From Gnetum montanum (taxonomy: Eukaryota; Streptophyta; Gnetopsida; Gnetales; Gnetaceae): DNA of 51,406 bases. How positions within the stretch are numbered: the stretch's first letter is position 1; every line of letters starts with the position of its first letter. Shown here piece after piece: positions 10,190 to 21,842 of this stretch. Location of the stretch: positions 512,773 to 564,178 of the forward strand of contig MNCI01002011.1 of assembly GCA_015680685.1 (NCBI GenBank), written 5' to 3'. The position numbers and the translations under genes were made by a program. The notes beneath the pieces were generated by a model. It was not told the DNA's origin. It did no database searches and saw only the letters and a list, made by a program, of their open reading frames with translations.

Positions 10190-12400
10190 ATATATGCATT
10201 GAAAAAATTGCTCAACATATAAAATCTCATTAGCTTTCCATACCAATGGTTCTTCAAATTTAAGCATATAATCATACAAGTTGTTTACATCAATAGATTC
10301 TCTTGATATTAGTCTTTTTTATAACTTCATTATGTGATCAAAAGAAATGAACAATGTATTATCACTATTATGAAAAATAGAACAAAGTCCAATAAAAATT
10401 TTCAATATCTTTACTAGAGACAACATAATTTGTTTTTTTTTTCTTTAAATTAAATGTGAAAAACATCTTTGTTTGACAAATTTTGTCTACTTTATTCGAA
10501 TCAAATTTTTATATAATGTTATAATCTCTAATAACTTGTAAGACTTCAAAAAGTTTCTAACTATAGTACACTCTTCATCAAACCTTTTTTTTTCTTGCAT
10601 GTTCACCTTTGAAAATATTAAGGATAGTTGTAAGTAGTGTTTCTATAGGACTTACATTTGAATTCAAAATCTTCTAAATTGCATTTTAAAAATCCTCCAT
10701 TCTTGTAGCTCTTCTGAAGTGATTTTGGTGCTTGGAATATTTAATATGTTATGTATCTATTAATAGTATGAAATATAAAGGATGATGATAAATTTCAATT
10801 AATTCTTCATTTGCCTCAAAATACTTGATACTACTAACATTCTTTAGGCTAGAAAGAAGAAAATCAATATTGAAACAATCTTGCAGTCCTACAAAAGTAA
10901 ATCCATGTGATTTTGAGTTTTTAGTAATGTCATTTAGAGCTAATAGATCTCATTCTTATCCCTAATCTAACAAATGCTTTCACCTTGTATTTAGATCATT
11001 GATTCTATTTTGCACTTTTCTCATATTTTAAAATATTTTGAAAATTTTATTAATTAATATGATTTAATCAAACTAATTCTAACATTAAAGTCACCACAAA
11101 AATAAAGTTTTTACTCTTTGAGCAAAACTAGCAATATTGATACCAAGGGATTTAAAGGAAAATTTCCACGATAAGCCTTCTCATTTGTAGAGAGTAACTT
11201 CTCTAGATACAAAGTAGCAAAAAGCTAAAAATAAACATAATTTTTATTATAACATTTTTAGCGAAACATATTGATTATATTCATCTATTATTTCTATTTA
11301 AACTTGCTCATGAAGAGAACTTTGAATTAAAATAGCCAAACCTTTAAATTATCTTCCATGATGTGCATTTCTTCTACAAGGGAAAAACAAAACACAAAAA
11401 TTAGAAACAAATATTTCTAGAGAGTCCTTAGTTTCCCAAGGTTCAACAATACCAAAAATATCAAATCTATTAAAGAAAAATATATTAATAACACATTCAC
11501 TTTATCTATTACTAATTCATTGATGTTTAAAAATCTACAATCAAGATATATTATATCTTCTTCATGAAGTTTTTTGAATAGTTACTTTTGGTAATTACTA
11601 CAACACCTTTTGCATTAAAAGATGCCATGCAACCTTTTCCTCTTACTTCCCTCAATTTGTTTCACTTAATATATCCTTTTACAAGTTTCCTTTTGTTAAG
11701 GTCTTCATTGACCAAAATCTTATAATCCTTTAAGTGGCAACAATATTCCTAGACTTTGGATGTATCATCTATGTTGTTAAATCTAATAACAAAGTACCTA
11801 TGAATGATGTTCTAGTTTAATTTTGCACCATTTAATGGACATTATTTTGTCTATCACTATTGCCATTTTTTTAACTATCTTTTCTTTTTCCCAACACTAT
11901 GGAGATTAAGGGTTTTCTCCTTTTTTTTTTTTCTATTTGTCAAAAAAAAAAAAAAAAAGTTTACAAATCACCATATAACTATGAGTTTTTTATTCATTAT
12001 TTTTTCCAAGCTACTTCTTTATTGGATCTATTTTGATAATAGATTCCCATGTAGTGATCTTAGATTATATGTAATTGTTTTCTTTGGTGATTTCTTTTAG
12101 CTACTTTTATTTCACCCTAGCTTCCCATTAAGCCAACTTAGCTTCCAATGTAGTGATTTTCCAACAAATCTTGTTTATTTGTAGTGACAAATCTTTAAAT
12201 TTTTTTTTAAACACATATCTTGCAAGCTTCACTACTTTGCTTTCTAGTTCAACACAAAGTTCTATTTTAAAATCTTGAAATTAAAAACATTTTTTGCATT
12301 TTCATATAAATTTGATCTTTGAAAACCTTCTTCTAGAATCTAGTGTATTTGATACTCCTCCTAACTCATGTTCAATTCCAATACCAAAAAAATGAAGAAA
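10190..12400 (-). pseudogene. LINE ORF2 remnant, endonuclease part
   Basis: Read on the minus strand, motifs of an APE-type LINE endonuclease appear in the right order. GDFNV lies at about 11080-11095, then FTFVG...FNIDFLLSS at about 10860-10915 (compare FTW...SRIDFFL), then YHHPLYFIL at about 10765-10800 (compare SDHxPI). The residues IVEPWETKD near 11420 fit the upstream LQET/EPK strand. The frame changes between motifs and stops are frequent. Upstream (12000-12400) the sequence encodes a helical, lysine-rich stretch that might be ORF1-like. The reverse transcriptase is missing; the copy ends against the old LTR near 10185. Confidence 0.65.
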
Positions 12401-14259
12401 AAAAAAAGCCAATTTGGAGGGAAATGTTATTTTTTTTTTCTTTTTAATTTGAAGGGTAACTTTTTTCAAGTAAATGCACTACACTATTACATTGGATACT
12501 CATAAATCTTTCTACATCTTCATTAGATAAATATTTGAAAAAAATGATGATGAAAACTCATGATCAAGGATAGCTTCATGATAGAGTTCTATGACTTAAT
12601 AAATGGAATCTTCAAGAGTACATTCTATATCCTATTTCAAAAACTTTGGGAGAATGTGAAAAGAAAAAACTATTTTTATTTAAATAGTATTAAGGGAGGC
12701 CTTAATTTGAAACAGTGTTTTAAAATCCAGCAATGGGCTAATTGGACGAGAATATTTGCGGCATAATTACATTTCCAAACAAAGATTATTTGGCTATAGT
12801 ATTTTGTGAATTTCTAACCAATAAATGTAAATATTGGCATGTTTAGAGTCTACCAAATAATTCCAAACATTTCAAAACCATTATTCTGCATTTTAATCTA
12901 TTCTCTCCCTCCTAAATCGTAACCCTAGATTAAGGTAAAAGTTTTATCTTTTCCTTGCATCTTCTTAAAATTTTTATATTTTATGTTTTACAATTACAAT
13001 AACTAAAAGCCACAACAACAAAAATTATTCTGCATCTTTGGGCTTGCATTTTTTCCCTTTTTTTTAACATCTTTTTTGGATATTTTTCGTGGATCTACTA
13101 TCATGCTTATCGAGTAACTACTGTCAAGCTGCATGAATTAAAATATAACTCATTCCGTTGCTCTCGAAAAAAGGCTGCTTGAAGCCGCGGGGAGAGTTAT
13201 TGTATAATCAGTCGGGGAGGTCCAAGAAACGATGAGACATCTCTTACACTTGAGCACTAGATCTTAGATCAAGGAGTTACCGTAGATCTTTGACCATGCA
13301 ACCTAGTCTTGCTTCCTCATACTTCTTCCAATAGAAAACTACATAGATATTCATGTTTAACTAATAACTAATATATTTAACATAATCATCACTTTGAGAG
13401 TGTCCTTTTAACTAATCTACCAGCATGCTTCCTCTAATATGAAATTATATGCTTCAAACCATAGATTGTACCTTGAAAGAATATATCACAAAAAAATGCA
13501 TTGTTTTAAGATTGTACCTTGTAAGAATATACATTTTTAATTCATTACTTACTAGTTTAGTTATATATTTTATAATATATATTTATAATTCGGCTAAGAG
13601 AATTTTGCAAAAATTAACTTGCATTTTAGAAAATTATCTAATTTGTCATTTTAATAAATTTGATGCATTCCATAACAATTTTGGTTAGATTAGACTATTA
13701 TGACTAAGAAAGATAGCTGATTCCAAAACTAATAAATTTTATGCTGTAAAGTATTTCTGAATTCTTTTGGATTGTTATTTTGCACACATGCTGTGGATTG
13801 GCTTGAGCAAATATGTTGGCTTTATGAATGAAATATTATTTAACTTTCCTTATGATCTCTCTGCACACATTGTGGACACTATTTTTTTGACATTACTTAT
13901 AATCTCTACTAGAGTATTGTGGATACACTATTATTTAACATTACCAATAGGCTCTCTGAAAGTTATATAGATGGAATATTATTTGGCCTTGCTAGGCCTC
14001 CTGGCCAAAATTACCGGTGCAATCATTATATACAATTATACAATCCTTTAAATTGTAGATTGCCCTACAAGAAATTTTACAATATAGGTAGGTGCCCAAT
14101 CCAAACCACATAGATAATGAATGCAATTAAGGTGCAGTTTCAGCTTCTTGTTTTGATGTACAAGATCAAAATTACCCCTGATAATCTCAAATCTCAAAAA
14201 CATATATAGTTGTGCCAAAATTAACCAGGGAAAATAGCAGAGACACTGTGATATTCACA
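12401..14259. other. Intergenic region downstream of the TIN1-like gene
   Basis: AT-rich with poly-A and poly-T runs and no credible coding region; the open frames here have no recognisable content. The first 150 bases on the gene side (14110-14259) should hold the 3' UTR. One GC-rich island at 13155-13225 stands out and is listed under findings. Confidence 0.5.
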
Positions 14260-16551
14260 TTAGAGAGTCATAAGACTTGGAGGAAGATGATGAACCTCCA
14301 TCTTTGACATTGAGACATTTCCTGTGAGAAGGCTTTCTGATAGAGTCTCCACAGTCTGTAGAGGAACAACCTGCTGCACCTTCACAGGAGTAATTTTATC
14401 TCCTTCAAGTTTAGCTACTAGCTCAAAATGAAAGTGAGCCACAGAAGGCTTGGTTCTCCACTCAGGCCACAAATTTGAACTAAATTCTTCACTGGCAAGC
14501 TTCTTTTCAATCTCAAATTCTAGCTTAATGAATGTAGCAGCAGCAGCTCTTGCTCTCAAGAGTCTGATTGATTCTTCATTTTTTGCATTTGAACCCAATG
14601 TTGCTTTTAAAAGATTCTCAAAACCTTTAAGTCTTGCATTTGATGAATTAACTGACGGTATTGGCCACATCCATGCTTGCTGAAGATAACTGTCAACAGG
14701 TTCAACAGAAATTGGTGAAGAGGTTTCAACTTGACGAGACACTAACTCAACAGATCCTGGTGCTAGCCTCTTCACTTTCAATCTTTTTGATGCTGAATTT
14801 ATGTCACTCACAGTTGATGCAACAAGTGAACTCGGACCAACGATTCTAAGAGATAGGGGCTTTGCAGAGTTTTGGGACACATCTCTTAACTTTGACGCAA
14901 GAGCAATCAAACTTGAAGCCAAGTTACTGTCATCTTCACTGTTGCTTAAAGGTAAAGGTAAACGGATAGGCTGCCTCAAATGCAATTCTTTGGCTCCTTT
15001 AACTGTCACAACAGCTCCATCGGCTAGAACAACCTTTTTCAATATCCCAGCTTCAACATCATGCTGAACAACCAAGAAAACGTGTATAATAAGCATGCAT
15101 ATTTGACTGAAGCATCTAATAAATATTACAATAACTCTGGGGACCTACAAACTTACAAAAGTTGGATCAGATAAATACTGAAGCAAGGAAATATTTAATT
15201 TATTCAATCATGCATAGTTCTTACAGGTACAGAAAGGCGCATGTTGTCAGCATCCTGTATCCACAACTCCAATGGACCTGCCAACTGAAAGGGAGCCAAA
15301 ACAGGATTGAAATGATCGTTTTGTTTGGCCAAGCTACTTTCATCAAGTCCATCACCACCCTTGACATCCTCACTGGAGGAGACATCTTTCATAGGCTGCC
15401 AAGAAGTAATTTCCTCGGACAACTTAAGTGGAAACACAACATTGCCAATTTCAAGATCAAACTCATAAAGTGTTGTCTGACCAATCAAGACATCTGGAAA
15501 TTTTATCCTTGAGACCCTAACATCATCAGGCTTCCACCCTAACTTCTGGGCTATCGAATCAGTTATGTCCTGAATAACAGAATAAACGCCGGTTCTCAGA
15601 ATAATTTCTTTGAAGAATTCTTACAAAATGTTTAAAGATAGAAGAGAAAAGAACTTATAATTTACAAACGTTCCCAATCATCAGACTGCATATGCATTCC
15701 ACAATGTAAACCATATCTTCAAATCAAAAATTTCATAGAAGTTACGAAGACAAAAGTTGTCGAGAAGCAGTACGAAAACGAAAAACGGTGAAAAAATCTC
15801 ATAAGTGCAAAGCATATATATTTGGTTTTCGCAATGTTTCGAAATCAATATTGGTAGAGAATCAACAGATCTGAAAAAGGAAATAATCTGATCAATTTTT
15901 ATATGGCAATATGAAATGACATAGACGCAGCTTTACAAGCAAATAAAGAAAAGCAAAAGCACATGACGGGCACAAAAACAGGTATTTCCCTGTTGTTGCA
16001 TAAACGATATTGCCAATCGTTCCACTTAAAGCAAGCTTGGTAACAGGATTTAGGCTAAAATGAATTTCAAACACATTTGCATAATTACAAATTGCATACA
16101 ATTAAAACGAGCCAGAAAACCAAATATCAATCGCAAACACTGCAATTAGACTGTTTTAATTTTGATTTGTGAATCAAACAATGTTTGAATCGCTGGGAAC
16201 GCGATCCAGGAAAATCGTATATTAACACAAATTTTTTTTCTGCCAAACCAAACGTGGATTGGATTATTTCCTAACACATTCAATTGGAAACATGGATTGG
16301 ATTTCAAGTAATGATTGTCCAACGCATCGCTCAATTACAGAAATCGCAGAAAGAAAAAACCTTGCAGATCGATTCATTCAACAGAATCGTAATATGAAAT
16401 TAAAGACACAAAAACTGGCAATTAAACTTAAAAAGAAAAAAGAAAACAGGCGTACCGAAATGACTTGAAGCGTCCCAGGCTGTGCGTTGGAGATGAACGG
16501 TGTGGACAGAAATAACAGAAAAAGCAACAAAATCTCCTGCAACTTCACCAT
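14260..16551 (-). CDS. TIN1: TUNICAMYCIN INDUCED 1-like ER/secretory protein, three exons
   Basis: Exons on the minus strand are 16551-16456 (32 codons), 15569-15225 (115 codons) and 15063-14260 (267 codons plus TAA), 414 residues in all. Both introns are phase 0 with GT-AG ends (TCG|GTACGC...TTCAG|GAC and CCT|GTAAGA...TTCAG|CAT). The start MVKLQEILLLFLLFLSTPFI gives a typical signal peptide with cleavage likely after SNA. The mature part has a serine/acidic loop in exon 2, then PLELWIQDADN and VVLADGAVVTVKGAKELHLR. Two N-glycosylation sequons (NSS, NVS) fit a lumenal protein; there is no second membrane segment and no KDEL-type tail. From memory this matches the plant-specific TIN1 family (Arabidopsis At5g64510, about 425 residues), an ER-stress-induced protein linked to pollen surface formation. 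The ORF is intact, unlike everything around it. The exon structure is firm; the family name is recognition, not a search result. Confidence 0.85.
15064..15224 (-). other. Intron 2 of the TIN1-like gene (161 nt)
   Basis: Donor GTAAGA at 15224, acceptor TTGTTCAG ending at 15064. Removing it joins LSVP to HDVEAG in frame. Confidence 0.88.
15570..16455 (-). other. Intron 1 of the TIN1-like gene (886 nt)
   Basis: Donor GTACGC at 16455, acceptor TGTTATTCAG ending at 15570. Removal joins LQVIS to DITDSIAQ. The open frames inside have no recognisable content. Confidence 0.85.
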
Positions 16552-16639
16552 TGCGATATTGGGGCCGCTGAAACCCTGGCTAGTCACACAGATTGTAACG
16601 AACGAAGAAGAAATGTTGTGGAATTGAATATGAAGGAAA

Positions 16640-16840
16640 CAGAAGTGAAGGAGGAGGTGATGAGGAAGCCTTATATTTAGCAAAAACCACCAGAAATTTC
16701 ATGGCCCCTTTGCTAAGCCAGGATTGGGCAACGTGGCAGGAGGAACGAAACCAACCAATGACAGCCCGCTTAGTGATCTGGCAAATAATCTTCGAAGCTG
16801 ACCTGGCATTTTTAAAGGTTCTGGGAAGCTTCTGGAATAA
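16640..16840 (-). promoter_or_regulatory. Promoter of the TIN1-like gene with TATA, CCAAT, ACGT and heat-shock elements
   Basis: Read in gene sense, CTAAATATAAGG (16669-16680) is the TATA box, about 120 bp before the ATG, which implies a 5' UTR of roughly 90-100 bases. Upstream lie CCAAT (16723-16727) and CCACGT (16731-16736) separated by four bases; these are the half sites of an ER-stress response element, but the spacing and order are not the canonical CCAAT-N10-CACG. A second CCAAT/ATTGG is at 16755-16759. At 16824-16838 GGAAGCTTCTGGAAT is a perfect three-unit heat-shock element (nGAAnnTTCnnGAAn). The context fits a stress-induced gene. Confidence 0.6.
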
Positions 16841-16849
16841 TATATTATT

Positions 16850-17424
16850 ATTTTATATTTAATTAGGCATGCTTTGTGTGTGGATAAACCACATATTGGT
16901 ATATAAATGGATGGACCGGCAAATATGAGAGAAGGTTCATCTGACTTTCAAACTTGGAAAATATATGGCGGGTCCACTACGAAGACGAGCTACATTGACG
17001 AAGAAACAAGGCAACCGCGTAGCTAAGAAATGTCGCCTAATCAACAACGAGCCGTGAGTGGTAAGGTGACGTATGTTTGGGGTTATAATTGGGGTGTGGA
17101 AACCAACTTGACTATGATAGGGGAAGGAAAATTAAAAATGCTTGTTATTTAAAATGAATATATATATATATAGGGTTTTCCTTGGGTAGGCATGAAATTT
17201 GGAAGGGTAGCACAACCCTAAACTACAACAAAGGTACATGTTTGTGGCCTACTATAATTGTTTCTTTATTTTGTTTTTCCTTTTTATTAACAAGAAGTGG
17301 AAACTTATTTAAGAAGCTTCTAACAGGTCTAATTTTAAGATTGGTAGTAAGGATGAAAACTTGAAAAGGTATTCCAATTATCATTGGTCTTTCCTCTCTA
17401 TAGTGCTCCTCTAGTATAACAATA
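16850..17424. other. Upstream intergenic region of the TIN1-like gene
   Basis: No gene seen. Positions 16960-17090 are less AT-rich than the surroundings, with several CpGs, and may be distal promoter. A TA microsatellite lies at 17159-17172. Confidence 0.4.
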
Positions 17425-17530
17425 AGGTGTTACTTTGGTGGTAAGACTCTAGATTTAAGAACTCCATGTTATGGGTTCAATTCCAATAGGTAACGCTAAG
17501 TTATCAAAGTTCTACTTAAATTCTATGAAG
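17425..17530 (+). repeat. tRNA-derived SINE-like segment with box A/B motifs
   Basis: TGGTGGTAAGACT at 17436 resembles a polymerase III box A, and GGTTCAATTCC at 17474-17484 fits the box B consensus GGTTCRANNCC at a tRNA-like distance. The right half (17461-17525) recurs inverted at 42655-42740. No poly-A tail or target duplication was found, so a SINE identity is tentative. Confidence 0.4.
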
Positions 17531-17554
17531 AGTTCATGTTGTCTATATGTCTAT

Positions 17555-17822
17555 GGGGTGGGGGTACATATAGTCAAGATGAGTAGAGGGGAATGTTGAA
17601 TCTCAAAATAATAGCAATAATTAGCAATAAAAAAATTCAAAGTATATCAAATACTTAATCACTAAGTAGAAAGCACCAAAAATAATATTTAAAGGAATAA
17701 CTTTGCAATTTTAAGAATGTCTTCTCAAGTATACAACCTTATAATAAATGCTTTTAAAAATCAAGAGAGAAAAATTAATTGTTGGTAAGGAGGATCATTC
17801 TAGTTCTAACAACATTTACATC
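17555..17822 (-). repeat. Unclassified repeat X, copy 1, left part
   Basis: Aligns with 42110-42370. Read on the minus strand both copies encode a similar short C-terminus ending LLTNN or LLSNN and a stop, followed by an AT-rich tail. Element B interrupts this copy after 17822; it resumes at 31064. Possibly the end of an old transposon ORF; I do not recognise the family. Confidence 0.6.
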
Positions 17823-18733
17823 TGATGGATGGCGAGGTACCCCTATGCTCAAACATATGAATCACAAAGGGTTCATGTGCAATCTGGTTGAATTCTATAG
17901 ACTTTATTGTTTTCAGTGCACTAGTCCTTTAGGAAGTGAATCTAGCCCTAAGGTCAATCATTGTCTTCCCAATTACACTTGTGACATTTGTTGGTATGGT
18001 TAAGTGTAATTGAGGCATCCGATTTTTATTATTTTGTGTTTTATAGTTTGGTGCTCAAAATGTGGATAAAAGGAAGTTAATTAACTAAACTAAATTAACT
18101 AATTAACTAGCATTTAACTAATCCTAACATAAGCATCCAATCCCACTTTTTGTACACATCCTAAACCCACATATCCATTGTTGGGCGACCAAGTACTATG
18201 CTATTGGGCATACCAAGCAATAACACTGCTGGGATTACAAAGCAAATACGTGTTACGCTCAAAGCGGTCGTACTTATGTGTGTAATCTATCTGGCTTAAT
18301 TGCTTCATTAATGTAATAACTGGAAAATATTTAATAACAAATAGAAAATATTTAATAAATAATTAAGAAAATTAAATGCATAAATAAAATAGCTAATCTA
18401 TCCAAAGTGTTGCAAGGTTTATTAGAAAGCTCATCTTTATTATCGCACACATTGTCTTGCTTAGGAACAACAATGCTCGAATAAAGATCCATACACTCAA
18501 TGACTCCTGCTATGGGCACTCAAGGAAAAATTCTAACTTTCAAATAGAAAAACTGCAAAAGCTTCACTGCAACTACAATCTCTACTTGTCATAAACACAG
18601 CTGCAAGCATGTATTTATAGTCGAAAATCAAGAAAACCAACACTGCGTCGATGGGGCCTCGTCGACAAGGCCCAGTTGACAAGGCCACATTGATGAGGCC
18701 TTGTCGATGCAGCCAACTGAACACGACTCATCA
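17823..18733 (-). repeat. 3' LTR of element B
   Basis: Aligns with 30189-31063. Starts TGATGG, ends ACTCATCA. In sense, a cluster of GAGGCC/GTCGAC palindromes (18645-18715, including a near-perfect 18-bp palindrome at 18655-18672) lies upstream of the TATA box CTATAAATAC at 18611-18620. Confidence 0.9.
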
Positions 18734-18745
18734 TATTCCCACGAC
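18734..18745 (-). promoter_or_regulatory. Polypurine tract of element B, worn
   Basis: In sense GTGGGAATA precedes the 3' LTR; the G-rich core seen in A and C has changed by transition. Confidence 0.5.
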
Positions 18746-18980
18746 TGAATGAAAACTTGTCCTCGAGTTCTTTTACAAAATTGGGAAGGCATGGGATTAT
18801 TGACTAACTTTTCTTTAAACAAAACAAATTGACTAACTTGACAAACAATGGAGTGCCCAAGTGTATGGATTAACACATTACAAAAAATGAAGGTGTTTGA
18901 GACACAAAATCGAACACCATGACATAGCTCTTCAAAATTGGACAACATGTTCCTTGATGTTGTGAAGTTGTTGGAGAAGA

Positions 18981-21842
18981 TCAAACAATCCCAGGTGGTG
19001 GTGGTTCTTAAGACTCTGAGGGACCTTCATCGGCTTCACACATGGGTGGTTGAGGTGGCTGTGACTATCCTGCTATTATTGTGACTTTAGGCAAGAGGTG
19101 GAAAGCATCCAACAGTGCTTTCATTTTCTTCTTCTTACTATAGGGATCAAGCATTGTCCACGTAGCTTTCCTAATGTGGGTCAGAACGAGCACATCCCAA
19201 GGACATAGAATTGCTAGAAATAACTCCTTCACATTAATAAACTAGGTAGCGAATTGTTTGCATTCAATGTTGAACATCCTAAGTGTGTCTTTTAACTCCT
19301 GGTAGTCATTCATCTGTTTAGCCAGGTTCTTAGCGATTGATGATTGGTCTCTAAATCAGGCTCTAAGAACTTTGAGTTCAGTGTTTGTAGTCTCATGCTT
19401 TTGCTTAGCATCTTTGTGATGCTTGAACTTTTCCTTGTATAACAGATACAAGTTAGCCACTTGTTCTTCTAACTTTGATTGTGGCTGTCTGGCAGTCAGC
19501 ATTGCCAAGTTTGCATACTAGAAATTGGCCAACTCCATGTACTCTATCATCTCCTTGATTTGCAACTCCTTTAAGCAGATCTCCACTTTGTTGTAGGCAT
19601 CGATCCCATCAATGATGGATTGCCACATCTCTCTTCCTTGTTGGAGTTGCTAGAGGGCTTCATTCAGTTTTTCCTTTCTCATCTCAATTTATTTTTCATT
19701 CACTTCCTTTTACAGACCAACCTAGTCCCTGTAGTGATTCTTCACTTTCTTGAATTTGAGGGCCTCATTTTTCTAGGTGGTGATTTTGATGGCAAATTTT
19801 TAGCACAAGGCACATACTTCCTCCATTGAGAAATTGCGATTTTCTATGGCCAATATCCTTAGTTCAATGTTTACCCTGATAAGCTACTTCTTTTGTTGAT
19901 GAATAAATTCCTACATTTGATCCTTCTGGGCATCAACATTTCGTAGGCAATGATTCTCCTGACGCAGGAAATTTCGTAGGCAAAGTTTTATTCTCCTGAC
20001 GCATCTATTCCAAGTCCTTCTAGATTGAGTGCATTTCTGCTTTGTCTATGGACTAGTTAAAGATAGCCATAGCAGCCTCCTCCTCAGCCTTCTGGAATCA
20101 TTCTTTAAGTTGTTTAAAAGTTTCATCTCTTGTTATTGTTGGGCTAAGAATCACAGGATCCACAAGTGGGGCACAAAGTTTGACAACCTTCGTGGCCAAG
20201 TGTTGGTTTGTTTCTTTGGCCATTTCAAGTTGTTCCTCTAGGATAATGCATTTTTCCCTTGCATTTAGTAGCTCCAACTGAGTTGTAGTGATGTTCTCTA
20301 GAAGATCAAAGATGTCTGGAGTCATTTGCCCCATTCCTACCAATCCTTCCAGCAACTTTTCATGTTGGGCTACGTCTAACTTTCCACTAACCATGCCTAC
20401 AGATGTCTACACATCTTGAAGTGTAGATACGTCTAGTATAGACACCGTGGGTGCATTTAATGCTTTAGCTACATGGTCAGCGACCACTTTAGCTGTTGTT
20501 TCCTACCCTTTGTGTTGCATCACCAAGATAGTTGCCCCTTTGCCTTCCTCCAACCGCATTGAGAAAGTGGCGGCATTCCAAGAGATTTCTATGAATAAAT
20601 GATGTTGCGATAACGACACCATCACCTCTTGATTTGACCTCATAGGTAGCTGCATTCATTGGGTAGAGAAGATTGGACCAACCCTCTCCATCTAACTAAC
20701 TATTCAAGCCACCTCATTAAGATGACTCATCGTAGGTTGGTATAAAAATGGATCTACCCCATTCATTCCTACTCATTGCTCTTGTTCACTTAAGAGCTAT
20801 TCTCAGATTTTGCTTAGATGCTCAATGGCTACGCGGGCCTTCGGTATTATTTCCTAAGTGGGTGGTGGTGGTGGCTCTTCCTCTTCTTAAGTTGTTGTTG
20901 GTGTTTTATATTTCATGATCTCTAATCATGAGGCCAAAGGAACGTGCTTGAAGGTATCATTAGAATAGTGAAAAATGCCTACCCTTTTGCAAAGTTTTTG
21001 GATGAGGCACAAAAAGGGTAGGGTCTTCCTTCCATGCTCATTCTCCTTGAAGTGCTTCTCAATCTCTAAGTAGATTAGTTGTGGAAGGTTAACAGAAAAT
21101 TTCCCACTTAGAGCAGCACATGCTCGGGCAAAGAAGGCAGTTACCTTACTTGGCCTCACCATTGGATTGAGGTGATAGGCTGCAATTTTAAAGTAAATTT
21201 GTTCCACCGGTGTGAGTGCACCATACTTCTTATGGTCAACCCTGTAGCATCGCAAGGTCCACTCCCTCTTGGCCTCAGGATTGCCTTTAATGGACAATTC
21301 AGCCAACTATGTTCTGGTATTAGGTAATCCAAGTGCTTGTGCAATTACTTCTACCAAGTAGGACACTTGAATGTCCTTGATTTTGATAATGGACCCCAAC
21401 CTTCAGCTACTCCAAAAGAGATATGTCTCTCCCATGTACCATTCCTCATTGGACATAATTACTGGCCACATAGGAGAGGTTTTTAGTTGTGTGTTAACAT
21501 CCTTTGGAGATTTCTCCAAAAATTGCCCAAAGTTGATCTCTTAAATAACTAATCTTTGGGTTTCTTGGGACTTGATAGTGTCTAGGTAGGCTTAAGTCAA
21601 AGTGACCTTAAGCTTGGGTGTAGGTCCAAGCACTTCTCCTCTTGGGATTGTTTTGTTAGCACTTCTTCTTTTGAAATCTATTAGATAGATTCCACTTCAG
21701 GCTCCTCAAGAAGAGGTCCTATTGCATGGGTTGCTTTTGGTAATTCTTGGCCCTATTCTTGTTGGCCCCTTCTAGCTCTAGGCTACTTCTTCCATGGTTG
21801 CGAGGGTTCTCCTTCCTATGGACATTTTTGTTTTGGTGCCAT
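18981..21842 (-). pseudogene. Extra 3' ORF of element B (about 950 codons), decayed
   Basis: The ATG at 21842 starts MAPKQKCP and a conserved end EPPPPGIV plus stop lies at 18981. The span is a multiple of three, but compensating frameshifts occur. The central part (20926-21306) is the best preserved: VIAQALGLP, then IYFKIAAYHLNPMVRPSKVT, LPQLIYLEIEKHF and LPFLCLIQKLCKRVGI. The pattern resembles the 'putative plant transposon protein' domain found in many plant retroelements (inference from memory). The downstream half (20098-20394 and beyond) is rich in Glu, Lys, Leu and Gln and probably coiled-coil. No membrane anchor or signal peptide is visible, so the env label would be positional only. 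Confidence 0.72.

Noticed and set aside
13449-13688. 79-codon plus-strand open frame
   Set aside because: Extremely AT-rich, composition as expected by chance, no motif or homologous copy in the window.
14450-15067. Plus-strand open frames over the TIN1-like gene (14450-14683, 14661-14849, 14801-15067)
   Set aside because: They are antisense shadows of exon 3, whose minus-strand frame is intact, properly spliced and recognisable.
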